From: Anaerolineae bacterium
GTDB lineage: Bacteria; Chloroflexota; Anaerolineae; Aggregatilineales; Phototrophicaceae
NCBI GenBank assembly: GCA_022843385.1
Contig: JALHNT010000002.1
Location: 1-64,000, forward strand
Length of the DNA: 64,000 bases
Direction: 5' to 3'
The translations under genes were made by a program, and so were the position numbers. Positions 10,401 through 16,252 of this stretch are shown one piece after another. The notes beneath the pieces were generated by a model. That model made no database searches and had not been told where the DNA came from. It was given only the letters and a program-made list of their open reading frames with translations. The number at the start of each line of letters is the position of its first letter. Position 1 is the stretch's first letter.

Positions 10401-10610
10401 GCGCGGGAAGATATCCTTGAAAGCGCGCGCCAGCACATGATGGCTGCCCGGCTTGCCATTGGCTGTCGGCGGGCCTTCATAAAACACATAGGTCGGCTGA
10501 CCTTCGCGTTCGGTCAGGGTGCGGCGCAGGATGTTCTTCTCGCGCCAGTAATTGAGCTGGTCGCGTTCGAGTTTCTGGATGTCAACTTTGGCATTCACTG
10601 CCTTAAACAT
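7410..10610 (-). CDS. ileS: Isoleucyl-tRNA synthetase, IleRS2 type
   Basis: Charges tRNA-Ile with isoleucine. The 1066-residue protein follows the eukaryote/Thermus-like IleRS2 clade along its length: GPPTANGKP at the Rossmann start, GWDTHGLPVE, the VPYCTRCGTPLSSHE zinc knuckle, an intact editing (CP1) domain with the WTTTPWTLPGN signature, and KMSKSKGN at residues 600-607. The first class I signature is changed from HxGH to Gly55-Ser56-His57-His58. In IleRS2 enzymes the GxHH form is known to go with very high resistance to mupirocin. I chose the MFKAV start because GGAG lies 6 bases upstream; the ATG four codons earlier has no ribosome binding site. A short ORF with a perfect ribosome binding site lies in the leader. 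It is probably monocistronic, ending at the terminator near 7361. Confidence 0.96.
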   Translation of the reverse strand: MFKAVNAKVDIQKLERDQLNYWREKNILRRTLTEREGQPTYVFYEGPPTANGKPGSHHVLARAFKDIFPRYKVMQGHYCRRIGGWDTHGLPVEIEVEKELGIKHKHEIEAYGIAAFNDRCRQSVLRYLTDWEKLTERIAFWVDLDNAYITFSNDYIESIWWILKQFWEKDLLFQGYKVVPYCTRCGTPLSSHELAQGYDEVDDPSVYVRFPLRDKPGVYFLVWTTTPWTLPGNVALAVGENIDYVQVEGPVLKGEGTENLILAANLVEKVLVNPEQYTVVKRFKGKELLGQHYNPLYTFLPVESDYAYVVAGDFVSTEDGTGIVHIAPAFGADDLTVGNKYKLPVLRTVAPDGTFIEAVAKFRGMWFKEADPEISRDLRERGLMYKQQTYTHDYPFCWRDHTPLMYYARDTWFIRSTAFRDKLVGLNQKINWVPEHIKEGRFGNWLEEVKDWALGRERYWGTPLPVWVDEQTGETLCVGSVAELSKLAGRDLTGLDLHRPHVDDITFPNPNGTGGLMRRVPEVIDVWFDSGAMPVAQWGYPHKNAELFKQQFPADYICEAIDQTRGWFYSLHAISTMLFDEVAYRNVICLGHILDEEGQKMSKSKGNIVDPWDVLNAHGADAFRWYLYTSSPPGDSRRFSANLVGEVINKFWGTLWNTYTFFVTYANLDGWSPANSQPPLEQRDPLDQWVLAELNLLVKEVTEAYESYNVTDATRPVQVFVERLSNWYVRLSRRRFWKAEADAEKLGAYATLYECLVTLSKLIAPAMPFLSEALYRNLVADVDKSAPDSVHLASWPSFDEGLIDQVKIREMNLVERLVSLGRAARETVKIGVRQPLASAQFVTRSPEETAAVERLSALIQNELNVKQVKVLQGAGEVVSYALNPLPSALGKKLGKDFPAVQKALREGLVDDITRWAKLLLGGQNVTLDVNGATFEVTPQEVEVKQKSSEGFAIAEDGGYLAAVDIRLSDELVMEGLAREVVRRIQTMRKDADYNIADTIAIRYVASDRLGKAIQTYADYIRTETLGVSLDAQEPANGYFRQDFTDDKERQKLDGESLVLGVQRVTS

Positions 10611-10668
10611 AGCGATCTCCATGCATTCGTCGTCTGTGAAGCGGATTGAAACGGAATCGATAAACGCC

Positions 10669-10728
10669 TCATTGGGCTATTCGAACGAATCCGTCAATCA
10701 GCCGCGATTGGAGTGTAGCCTCCAGCAT
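10669..10728 (-). CDS. Putative leader peptide upstream of ileS
   Basis: A 19-codon ORF (MLEATL...VRIAQ) begins 5-8 bases after AAGGAGGTG, the strongest ribosome binding site seen in this window. A GTG directly before the ATG could also start it. It ends 58 bases before the ileS start and contains two isoleucine codons, ATT and the rarer ATA. Translation-coupled control of ileS by isoleucyl-tRNA supply is an inference. No T-box motif was found. Confidence 0.4.
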   Translation of the reverse strand: MLEATLQSRLIDGFVRIAQ

Positions 10729-10774
10729 CACGGTGACACCTCCTTCAACCGATTGAGTAGTGCGAGAATGAAAA

Positions 10775-10794
10775 ATCCGTCACGCAGGACGGAT
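10775..10794 (-). terminator. Terminator of the 16.2-10.8 kb minus-strand operon
   Basis: Inverted repeat ATCCGTC/GACGGAT with a 6-base loop, followed on the minus strand by TTTTTC. It lies 34 bases after the last gene of the upstream operon and separates it from the ileS leader. Confidence 0.7.
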
Positions 10795-10828
10795 AGATTA
10801 TGGCTGAAATGTTGGCATTCGGGTAGGG

Positions 10829-11344
10829 TTAGCCCTCGCCAAATATCGACTCGGGATTGGGCGGCACCTGACCAGACCAGAAGATTTCGCGCGCCAGGCG
10901 GAAGGTCGTCTGTTGTGGATTGTCGCCGGTGGCAATGATGACTTCCCAGGATTGGGAGAAAATCGAGAAACGGCTCTCACCGGTACACTGGGCCACATTC
11001 TGGCGCGGCGACCCGGCGGCGCTGAAACTATCATCATCGGTCGGTTGATCACCACACCACAGCGGTGCTACCCGACAGCTTCCACCTTGCTCCTGATAAA
11101 ACCGAACCACATCACAGGCTGGGGAAGCCGAAGCATATACCCATTCATCAACGCCGTAGTCACTGGGAGTATGCAGGGTAACGACGCTCTCCCCCGGCAA
11201 GGGTGGTCCCGGCGGAAACAGGATCGAATACAGCACTCCCAGCACCTGGGTGCCAATGAAAAGCGCCAACAAGAGCGTAATGATCCCGATCAACAAGAGC
11301 GAGATCGGGATGCGCACTACTCGCTCCGGAGTTGACGCAGTCAA
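10829..11344 (-). CDS. Single-pass membrane protein, unknown function
   Basis: 171 residues. A hydrophobic segment at about residues 13-42 is followed by a Pro-rich linker and an outside domain of about 120 residues with four cysteines. It is laid out like the protein encoded just upstream (N-terminal TM, then a domain with YxS, FYQ/YYQ and paired Cys), so the two may be distant paralogues or subunits of one complex. The start is a TTG one base after the upstream TGA, suggesting translational coupling. Last gene of the operon, before a clear terminator. Function unknown. Confidence 0.7.
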   Translation of the reverse strand: MTASTPERVVRIPISLLLIGIITLLLALFIGTQVLGVLYSILFPPGPPLPGESVVTLHTPSDYGVDEWVYASASPACDVVRFYQEQGGSCRVAPLWCGDQPTDDDSFSAAGSPRQNVAQCTGESRFSIFSQSWEVIIATGDNPQQTTFRLAREIFWSGQVPPNPESIFGEG

Positions 11345-11345
11345 G

Positions 11346-11849
11346 TCAGCGCTGCCATTCCTGAATATACTCGATCAGCACCATTCCTTCGGTTTGCTGC
11401 GACGCAACGCCCGGTTGCACATTGATCCGGGTAATCTGCATACTGTTGAAGCCAGAATTGTCGAACAGGCAGCTAATTTGAAAAGGAGGCACATCTGCCA
11501 CGCCCTGGTCAAATTCTGCAAAATTTCCTGAGGCAGGGTTACGAACACAGCGCTCGGTGTTACCACTGAATTCACTTAACTTCTGCTGATAATATGCAGC
11601 CACATCTTCAGCCGTTGTACCGCCGACGCTGTAGACAATCCGTTGTGACGTCTCCGAAAGCGCCAGTGGATAGCCCGCGAGCTGCTGCGCATTGGGGAAA
11701 ACCGGAACCGAATAGGGTGCCATACGCGAATTGCGATCCAATACAAAACTCAGAATGCCACCAACTACGGCCACAATGCCAATGATACCGCCCAGCGTTC
11801 CGAGCCGTAACAGTGAAATGTTCCCATCACGACCAACCAGCACACTCAT
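11346..11849 (-). CDS. Single-pass membrane protein, unknown function
   Basis: 167 residues with one transmembrane segment at about residues 18-36 (IIGIVAVVGGILSFVL) and an extracytoplasmic domain of about 125 residues with two cysteines. The domain has the pattern IVYSVGGTTAEDVAAYYQQKL, seen in small membrane-anchored proteins that track a difference term, but I cannot assign a family. It overlaps the upstream TPR gene by 4 bases (ATGA) and is followed after 1 base by the next gene, so the three are co-translated. Confidence 0.7.
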   Translation of the reverse strand: MSVLVGRDGNISLLRLGTLGGIIGIVAVVGGILSFVLDRNSRMAPYSVPVFPNAQQLAGYPLALSETSQRIVYSVGGTTAEDVAAYYQQKLSEFSGNTERCVRNPASGNFAEFDQGVADVPPFQISCLFDNSGFNSMQITRINVQPGVASQQTEGMVLIEYIQEWQR

Positions 11850-12640
11850 AGGTCCTCCAGCAAGGATTGCATCTGCAACACATCATCTGCAAGGGATTGA
11901 GCATAAGGCGTATCCTTGAAACGCCGGGCCGTTTCCTGCCAATAGAGCAGACCGGCGTTAATTTGCTCAGGCGAAGGCGGGACGGCTGCACCCATTCGAT
12001 ACAGCAGATAGCCCATCATCAAGCGGCGAAATGGCTCTTGTTCCAGCGCCAACGCCTGTTCCAGAGTTTCACGAGCTGCACCATCCCCAGCACGGTAAAG
12101 TGCCTCGCCCAAATCAATCCGGACGATTTCCGGCGCACCAGCTTCTAGCGCCTGTTGAAAGATCGCAGCCGCTTCCTTAAACTGTCCCTTTATGAGCAGT
12201 GTACGTCCAAATGCATAAAGTGGAAAGTGATGGTTTGGTCGTAAAGCTAGAGCTTTCTTGACAATTTCTTCACTTTTATCCAGATCGCCAAGCTGTCGAT
12301 AACTGTTCGCCAACAGCGTCAAGGTGTTGACATCAGCCTTGCCCTGAGCTTCTACCTGTTCCATAATCGCACAGGCTCCGGCGAAATCCTCCGCCAGATA
12401 TTTCCTCTGTGCTTGCGTGTAGGGGGTTACCATATGGCGATTACCCCACATAAAAATGATCTGACAGACAAACAACAGCCCGATCACACCGATCAATGAG
12501 GGCTGTCGCAGTTCAACCGGTCCAAATTGCAGCACAACAAAAGCCAAGCCGAATAGTGCAAGGCCAACCGCAAATGCAATCTGGGTAGGTCGCTCCCAAC
12601 TCCGTATCATGCGCCACAGATAGGCCGTCAGTCGTCCCAT
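11846..12640 (-). CDS. Membrane TPR-repeat protein
   Basis: 264 residues. Two hydrophobic segments near the N-terminus (FAVGLALFGLAFVVLQF and LIGVIGLLFVCQIIFM) are followed by TPR motifs from about residue 75 to 240 (for example VNTLTLLANSYRQLGDLDKSEEIV). TPR domains act as protein-protein scaffolds. I place the start at MGRLT, with AGAGGA 4-5 bases upstream; the longer frame would overlap the previous gene. Third of three consecutive membrane TPR genes with similar layout. Confidence 0.75.
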   Translation of the reverse strand: MGRLTAYLWRMIRSWERPTQIAFAVGLALFGLAFVVLQFGPVELRQPSLIGVIGLLFVCQIIFMWGNRHMVTPYTQAQRKYLAEDFAGACAIMEQVEAQGKADVNTLTLLANSYRQLGDLDKSEEIVKKALALRPNHHFPLYAFGRTLLIKGQFKEAAAIFQQALEAGAPEIVRIDLGEALYRAGDGAARETLEQALALEQEPFRRLMMGYLLYRMGAAVPPSPEQINAGLLYWQETARRFKDTPYAQSLADDVLQMQSLLEDL

Positions 12641-12647
12641 AAATCCT

Positions 12648-13520
12648 CTACCCAATGGTCGCTGAGTCGGCTTCTTGCAAAGCCCTTTGGATCGCTTCAA
12701 TCTCTCGGCTCAGCGCCTGCCCATAGGCCGTCCCGCGCAACGCTCCCAGTCCAGATTGCCAGGTAGCTAGTCCATCGCGGGCGCCCATCATCTTGGCAGT
12801 CGCACTCATTGCCTGTCGGGTATCGCCTGCCGCTGCATAAGCCTGCGCGAGATGAAACTGCACCCGAACACCATACAGCGCCGGCATCGGATAGTGTGCC
12901 GCCCGCTGAAAGGACTGAAGCGCGCTGGCTTCGTCACCGGCGAAACGCTGGACAAAGCCAAGTTCTGACCAGATGATCGGTTGGTCAGGCTGTAGTTCAG
13001 CGGCTTTGCGCAAGGCCCGTGCTGCTTCATCATACGCTACCTGCAAACGATAACCATTTGCCAGAGTGATATAAGAACCGGGATCATCTGGAAACAGGCT
13101 CACAGCGCGATCGGCCGTAGCCTGCGCCTTGCCCAATTGGCCGGCATAAGCATAGGCACTGGTCAACAGCATCAGGACCTCTGCCGTTTCCTTACCTTCC
13201 TTGATTGAACGCTCTAACAATGGAATTGCTTCACGAAAGCGAAAGGCTTCGATCAGGCGGTAGGCATCGCCATAACCAGAACCCTGCACCCGCGACTGCC
13301 GCGCCAGCAGCAACCCAACCATGACAAACCAGATGAAGAACATGACTGCGGCCAGACACAGCCCGGCCAGCGCGATCTGCACCGAAGATGAAAGGTTCTC
13401 CGGCCCAAGCGAACGACCACCGAGCAGCTCGCTCACCAGCCCGCTGATGAAGATCATCACGCCCAGCAGAGCCAGGAGAGGAGCAAAGTAAATTGCGATC
13501 ATGCGCATTCGGGTATTCAT
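12648..13520 (-). CDS. Membrane TPR-repeat protein
   Basis: 290 residues. Two transmembrane segments near the N-terminus (about residues 8-30 and 45-70) are followed by TPR units with the consensus pattern A-x(2)-L-x(4)-Y-A (EVLMLLTSAYAYAGQLGKAQ). The ATG overlaps the upstream stop by 4 bases (ATGA), which fixes this start rather than the ATG 117 bases further upstream. It sits between two further TPR membrane proteins, and the three probably arose by duplication. Confidence 0.78.
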   Translation of the reverse strand: MNTRMRMIAIYFAPLLALLGVMIFISGLVSELLGGRSLGPENLSSSVQIALAGLCLAAVMFFIWFVMVGLLLARQSRVQGSGYGDAYRLIEAFRFREAIPLLERSIKEGKETAEVLMLLTSAYAYAGQLGKAQATADRAVSLFPDDPGSYITLANGYRLQVAYDEAARALRKAAELQPDQPIIWSELGFVQRFAGDEASALQSFQRAAHYPMPALYGVRVQFHLAQAYAAAGDTRQAMSATAKMMGARDGLATWQSGLGALRGTAYGQALSREIEAIQRALQEADSATIG

Positions 13521-14509
13521 GGCTGCCATTCGTTCAACTTGATCTGACCACCCATCAAGTTGGCCGCTTGCGCAACATCTGCACCAATCACGGCCCGCAG
13601 CGTCTCGGCCTCTTTGGCTTCCAGAATCGTTTGCCATTCATCCAGGCCGCGCCCATGCCGTTTCAATGCCGCCAGATGTTCTTCAGCAGCGCTGATCTGA
13701 CCAAGGCGAACATACGCGCGTAACAGATAAAAGTGAATCAACAGTCGGTGGCGAACATCCTTGACCTTCAACGCAAGCGCCCGTGCTAGGTGGTCAATAA
13801 CGGATTGAGACAGCAGCAGCCGATCCTCAATCATGCCCAGATTGTAGAGTGTCACCCAGTCACTCGGTGCGAGTTGATGAGCGCGTTCGGCGGCCTTGAG
13901 TGCCTCAGCATAATTCCCCGATTGCAAGTGGACTTCTGAAAGACCGTTGTAGCCAATCGGCGAGTCCGGTACAAGTTCCGTCATTTTCTCGTAGTCCCGA
14001 ATGGCCTGTTTGAGTTTGCCGGATAAGCGATAGACTTCGGCGCGGAACTTATAATGCTGGGGATTATCCGGCTCCGCCCGGATGACCTTATCCATCACTT
14101 TAGCCGACTCGGCATATTCCTGCTTGCGCAGATGCTTGATTGCCTCGCGATAAGCGATGGGCATCCGGCTGCGAGACAGAAACAAGCCAGCCACCACCCA
14201 ACCCAGCGCCGCACCTATGAGCAATGTGCTGTACTGTGGCAGCAGAGTTAACCCGACAGCCAGCGCGAGGACAGCCGGAACCAGAATCGCTGACCAGCGC
14301 CCACGCTCATCAGGAGGCAGGCGGATGAAAAAGATGATGACTGCACCCAGCACAAATGCCAGTGCCAGGAGCGACTGAACCGGACGCACCCAGTCGTACT
14401 GCTGGACAACACTGTTCAGAACCAGGCTGATGAACCCCGTCAGCAACAGCCATATCACCAGTACACGCGACAGGGTGGGTCCGAGAAAAACCTGAATGCG
14501 CTTAATCAT
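13517..14509 (-). CDS. Membrane TPR-repeat protein
   Basis: 330 residues. Four hydrophobic helices in the first ~115 residues are followed by several TPR units (for example SPIGYNGLSEVHLQSGNYAEAL) over residues 120-300. The gene overlaps alaX upstream and the next TPR gene downstream by 4 bases each. The partner held by the TPR array is not evident. Confidence 0.78.
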   Translation of the reverse strand: MIKRIQVFLGPTLSRVLVIWLLLTGFISLVLNSVVQQYDWVRPVQSLLALAFVLGAVIIFFIRLPPDERGRWSAILVPAVLALAVGLTLLPQYSTLLIGAALGWVVAGLFLSRSRMPIAYREAIKHLRKQEYAESAKVMDKVIRAEPDNPQHYKFRAEVYRLSGKLKQAIRDYEKMTELVPDSPIGYNGLSEVHLQSGNYAEALKAAERAHQLAPSDWVTLYNLGMIEDRLLLSQSVIDHLARALALKVKDVRHRLLIHFYLLRAYVRLGQISAAEEHLAALKRHGRGLDEWQTILEAKEAETLRAVIGADVAQAANLMGGQIKLNEWQP

Positions 14510-15213
14510 GCCTCAAGTTCCACATAGATACGTTTGTTGATGCCGCCTTTACTCTTGTAGTCAGTAATCCGAATGCGCCCGACTTCGCGGGTATTCGCCA
14601 CGTGGGTGCCACCGTCAGCCTGCAAATCAAGTCCGACGATTTCGACCGTTCGCACTTCGGAAATACCTTCAGGCAGCAAGTTAATTTTGGTGCGAATCAG
14701 GTCAGGTATGTTGAAAGCGTCTTCTCGGGGAAGAATTTGTACGCGAATGTCCCGTGAAGCGCTTACCTCAGCGTTGATGCGGGCTTCAATCTCACTCACT
14801 GATTCTTTTTGCAGGCGCTCAAACTCAAAATCCATGCGCCCGCTCAATGGTTCCATATTGCCACCGGTCACGCTGGCACCATAATCACGCCAGACAACAC
14901 CACACAAAATGTGCATCGCGGTGTGCGTTCGCATGAGCCGGTAGCGCCGATCCCAATCGAGCACCCCTTTGACAGATGCGCCAATCGGCGGCAGTTCGCC
15001 GGTCACCACATGAATATTGCCACGAGCAACACTGGTCACCGGAAAGTGATGTCCCTCGACAATCAACTGCCCCATGTCGTGCGGTTGACCGCCCCCCCCC
15101 GGATAAAAGGCGGTGCGATTGAGCAATAGTCCATTTTGTGCGGCATCATGCCCCGTGATGACCGCATCAAATTCCCGCACATAACTATCGATCTGATAGA
15201 TGAGTTCAGTCAT
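14506..15213 (-). CDS. alaX: Alanyl-tRNA editing protein AlaX
   Basis: A free-standing homologue of the AlaRS editing domain that deacylates Ser-tRNA(Ala) or Gly-tRNA(Ala). At 235 residues it fits the AlaX-M/L class with the glycine-rich N-terminal part (FYPGGGGQPHD). The zinc site has His97 and His101 (HTAMH) and His204 (GGTH). The residue that is Cys in AlaRS (CGGTH) is Asp200 here (ADGGTH), so the metal would have an Asp ligand. It overlaps neighbours by 4-8 bases in the operon. Confident for the family; the substrate preference is not readable. Confidence 0.92.
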   Translation of the reverse strand: MTELIYQIDSYVREFDAVITGHDAAQNGLLLNRTAFYPGGGGQPHDMGQLIVEGHHFPVTSVARGNIHVVTGELPPIGASVKGVLDWDRRYRLMRTHTAMHILCGVVWRDYGASVTGGNMEPLSGRMDFEFERLQKESVSEIEARINAEVSASRDIRVQILPREDAFNIPDLIRTKINLLPEGISEVRTVEIVGLDLQADGGTHVANTREVGRIRITDYKSKGGINKRIYVELEA

Positions 15214-15712
15214 GTTGATTTCTACTCCTGGTCGTCAGATCCGCCCGCATCCGCAGCATCACATCCTGACCGCCCACTGAGCGCCAGAAGGCTAACCCTT
15301 CCTGGTTTGCCGACGCCACATGCCAATCAAAATAAGTCACCTTCCGCTCCTGGAACCAGTCCTTGAGCGATTCAACCAGGGCCCGTCCAACACCGGCACG
15401 CCGATGCGATGGCTCAACATAGATGTCTGCCAGAAAGCCTCCTGGCTCCTGCGCAAAAATATCGCCCATCAGGTCAACAATCATGCCCAATGCGAATCCG
15501 ACTGGCTGACCATTAACCTCGGCCATCAAGGCACAGGTATAGGCATCATCCAATCGTTCCAGGATACGCCGCACATAGCGATGCTCTCCCCCGCGGGCTG
15601 CCCCAGGCAAGTTATGATCTAACGATTGATGATACGACACCAACGCCAGCCACATGTCAGCCAGACTATCCGCATCATCTTCGGTAACGGGTCGAATTAT
15701 AAGGTCAGCCAC
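15206..15712 (-). CDS. GNAT-family N-acetyltransferase
   Basis: About 168 residues with the acetyl-CoA binding motif A (ADIYVEPSHRRAGVGRALV) and a typical C-terminal part (ASANQEGLAFWRSVGG). The target amine is unknown. I propose the GTG giving VADLIIRP as start, because the family begins with this first beta strand; this overlaps the upstream gene by 16 bases. No clear ribosome binding site is seen, and an ATG at 15751 is the alternative. Confidence 0.82.
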   Translation of the reverse strand: MADLIIRPVTEDDADSLADMWLALVSYHQSLDHNLPGAARGGEHRYVRRILERLDDAYTCALMAEVNGQPVGFALGMIVDLMGDIFAQEPGGFLADIYVEPSHRRAGVGRALVESLKDWFQERKVTYFDWHVASANQEGLAFWRSVGGQDVMLRMRADLTTRSRNQHD

Positions 15713-16170
15713 AACTGTCTTGTCCAATCCGTCGCACCCTGGGCGCGCCAAAATGCCTGATCAACCGCGCCTCGCGCTGCCACATGAACCGTGATGTGCA
15801 AAAGTTGGTGAGAACGGAACCAATCACAAATATGGTCGAGGAGCGCAGGCCCAACACCATGACTCTGCTGATGCGCTTCGACCACGAATTCGCTAACCAC
15901 ACCCATCTCCGCCGGTGCAAACCCCGCCGGTGAGGCGACGATGCGGCCCACCACATAGCCATCGATCTGTTCGTCACTCGCAGCCACCAGTACCGCTATC
16001 TTCGGATCGCTCAACCAACTGTGCGCTGCTTGAATCCACTGCACACGGGCATCGGGCAGCAGTTGTACACGGGCATCCATTTGTTGCAACAGGATCATCG
16101 ATTCCAACCACAGCGCAGAACAGGAAACAAAATCAACCGGAGATGCCGCGCGAACAGTGACGGGTTGCAT
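15697..16170 (-). CDS. GNAT-family N-acetyltransferase
   Basis: 157 residues with a GNAT core: MGVVSEFVVEAHQQSHGVGPALL forms beta4 and the pyrophosphate-binding loop, and AFWRAQGATDW the C-terminal strand region. It pairs with a second GNAT downstream (16-base overlap). It is the first gene of an eight-gene minus-strand operon that runs to the terminator near 10775. Substrate unknown. Confidence 0.82.
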   Translation of the reverse strand: MQPVTVRAASPVDFVSCSALWLESMILLQQMDARVQLLPDARVQWIQAAHSWLSDPKIAVLVAASDEQIDGYVVGRIVASPAGFAPAEMGVVSEFVVEAHQQSHGVGPALLDHICDWFRSHQLLHITVHVAARGAVDQAFWRAQGATDWTRQLWLTL

Positions 16171-16199
16171 AACAATTCACTCAACCGACTTTCCGAGTC

Positions 16200-16228
16200 A
16201 GCATATCACTCAGGTACACGCAAATCAA
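16200..16228 (-). promoter_or_regulatory. Promoter of the GNAT-AlaX-TPR operon
   Basis: On the minus strand TTGATT and TATGCT are spaced by exactly 17 bases, with the ATG of the first gene about 30 bases after the -10. The spacing and position support a sigma70-type promoter. Confidence 0.5.
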
Positions 16229-16238
16229 GCACGTCGTG

Positions 16239-16244
16239 TACAAT
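16239..16244 (+). promoter_or_regulatory. -10 box (TACAAT) giving a possibly leaderless mRNA
   Basis: TACAAT ends 8 bases before the ATG of the PTPS-related gene, so transcription would start at or within 2-3 bases of the start codon. No -35 is convincing. Confidence 0.35.
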
Positions 16245-16252
16245 GGTCGGGT

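Noticed and set aside
9408..10649. Long plus-strand open frame opposite ileS (413 codons)
   Set aside because: Antisense shadow of a strongly conserved gene. It has no family resemblance, and its frame simply follows the GC bias of the ileS codons. The same holds for the minus-strand frames at 1313-2356 and 2765-3952 opposite gltB.
10726..10745. T-box riboswitch motif in the ileS leader
   Set aside because: The minus strand GGTGTCACCGTG resembles the T-box core GGTGG-ACCGCG, but the UGG needed to pair with the tRNA end is changed. The segment is better read as a ribosome binding site plus start codon.
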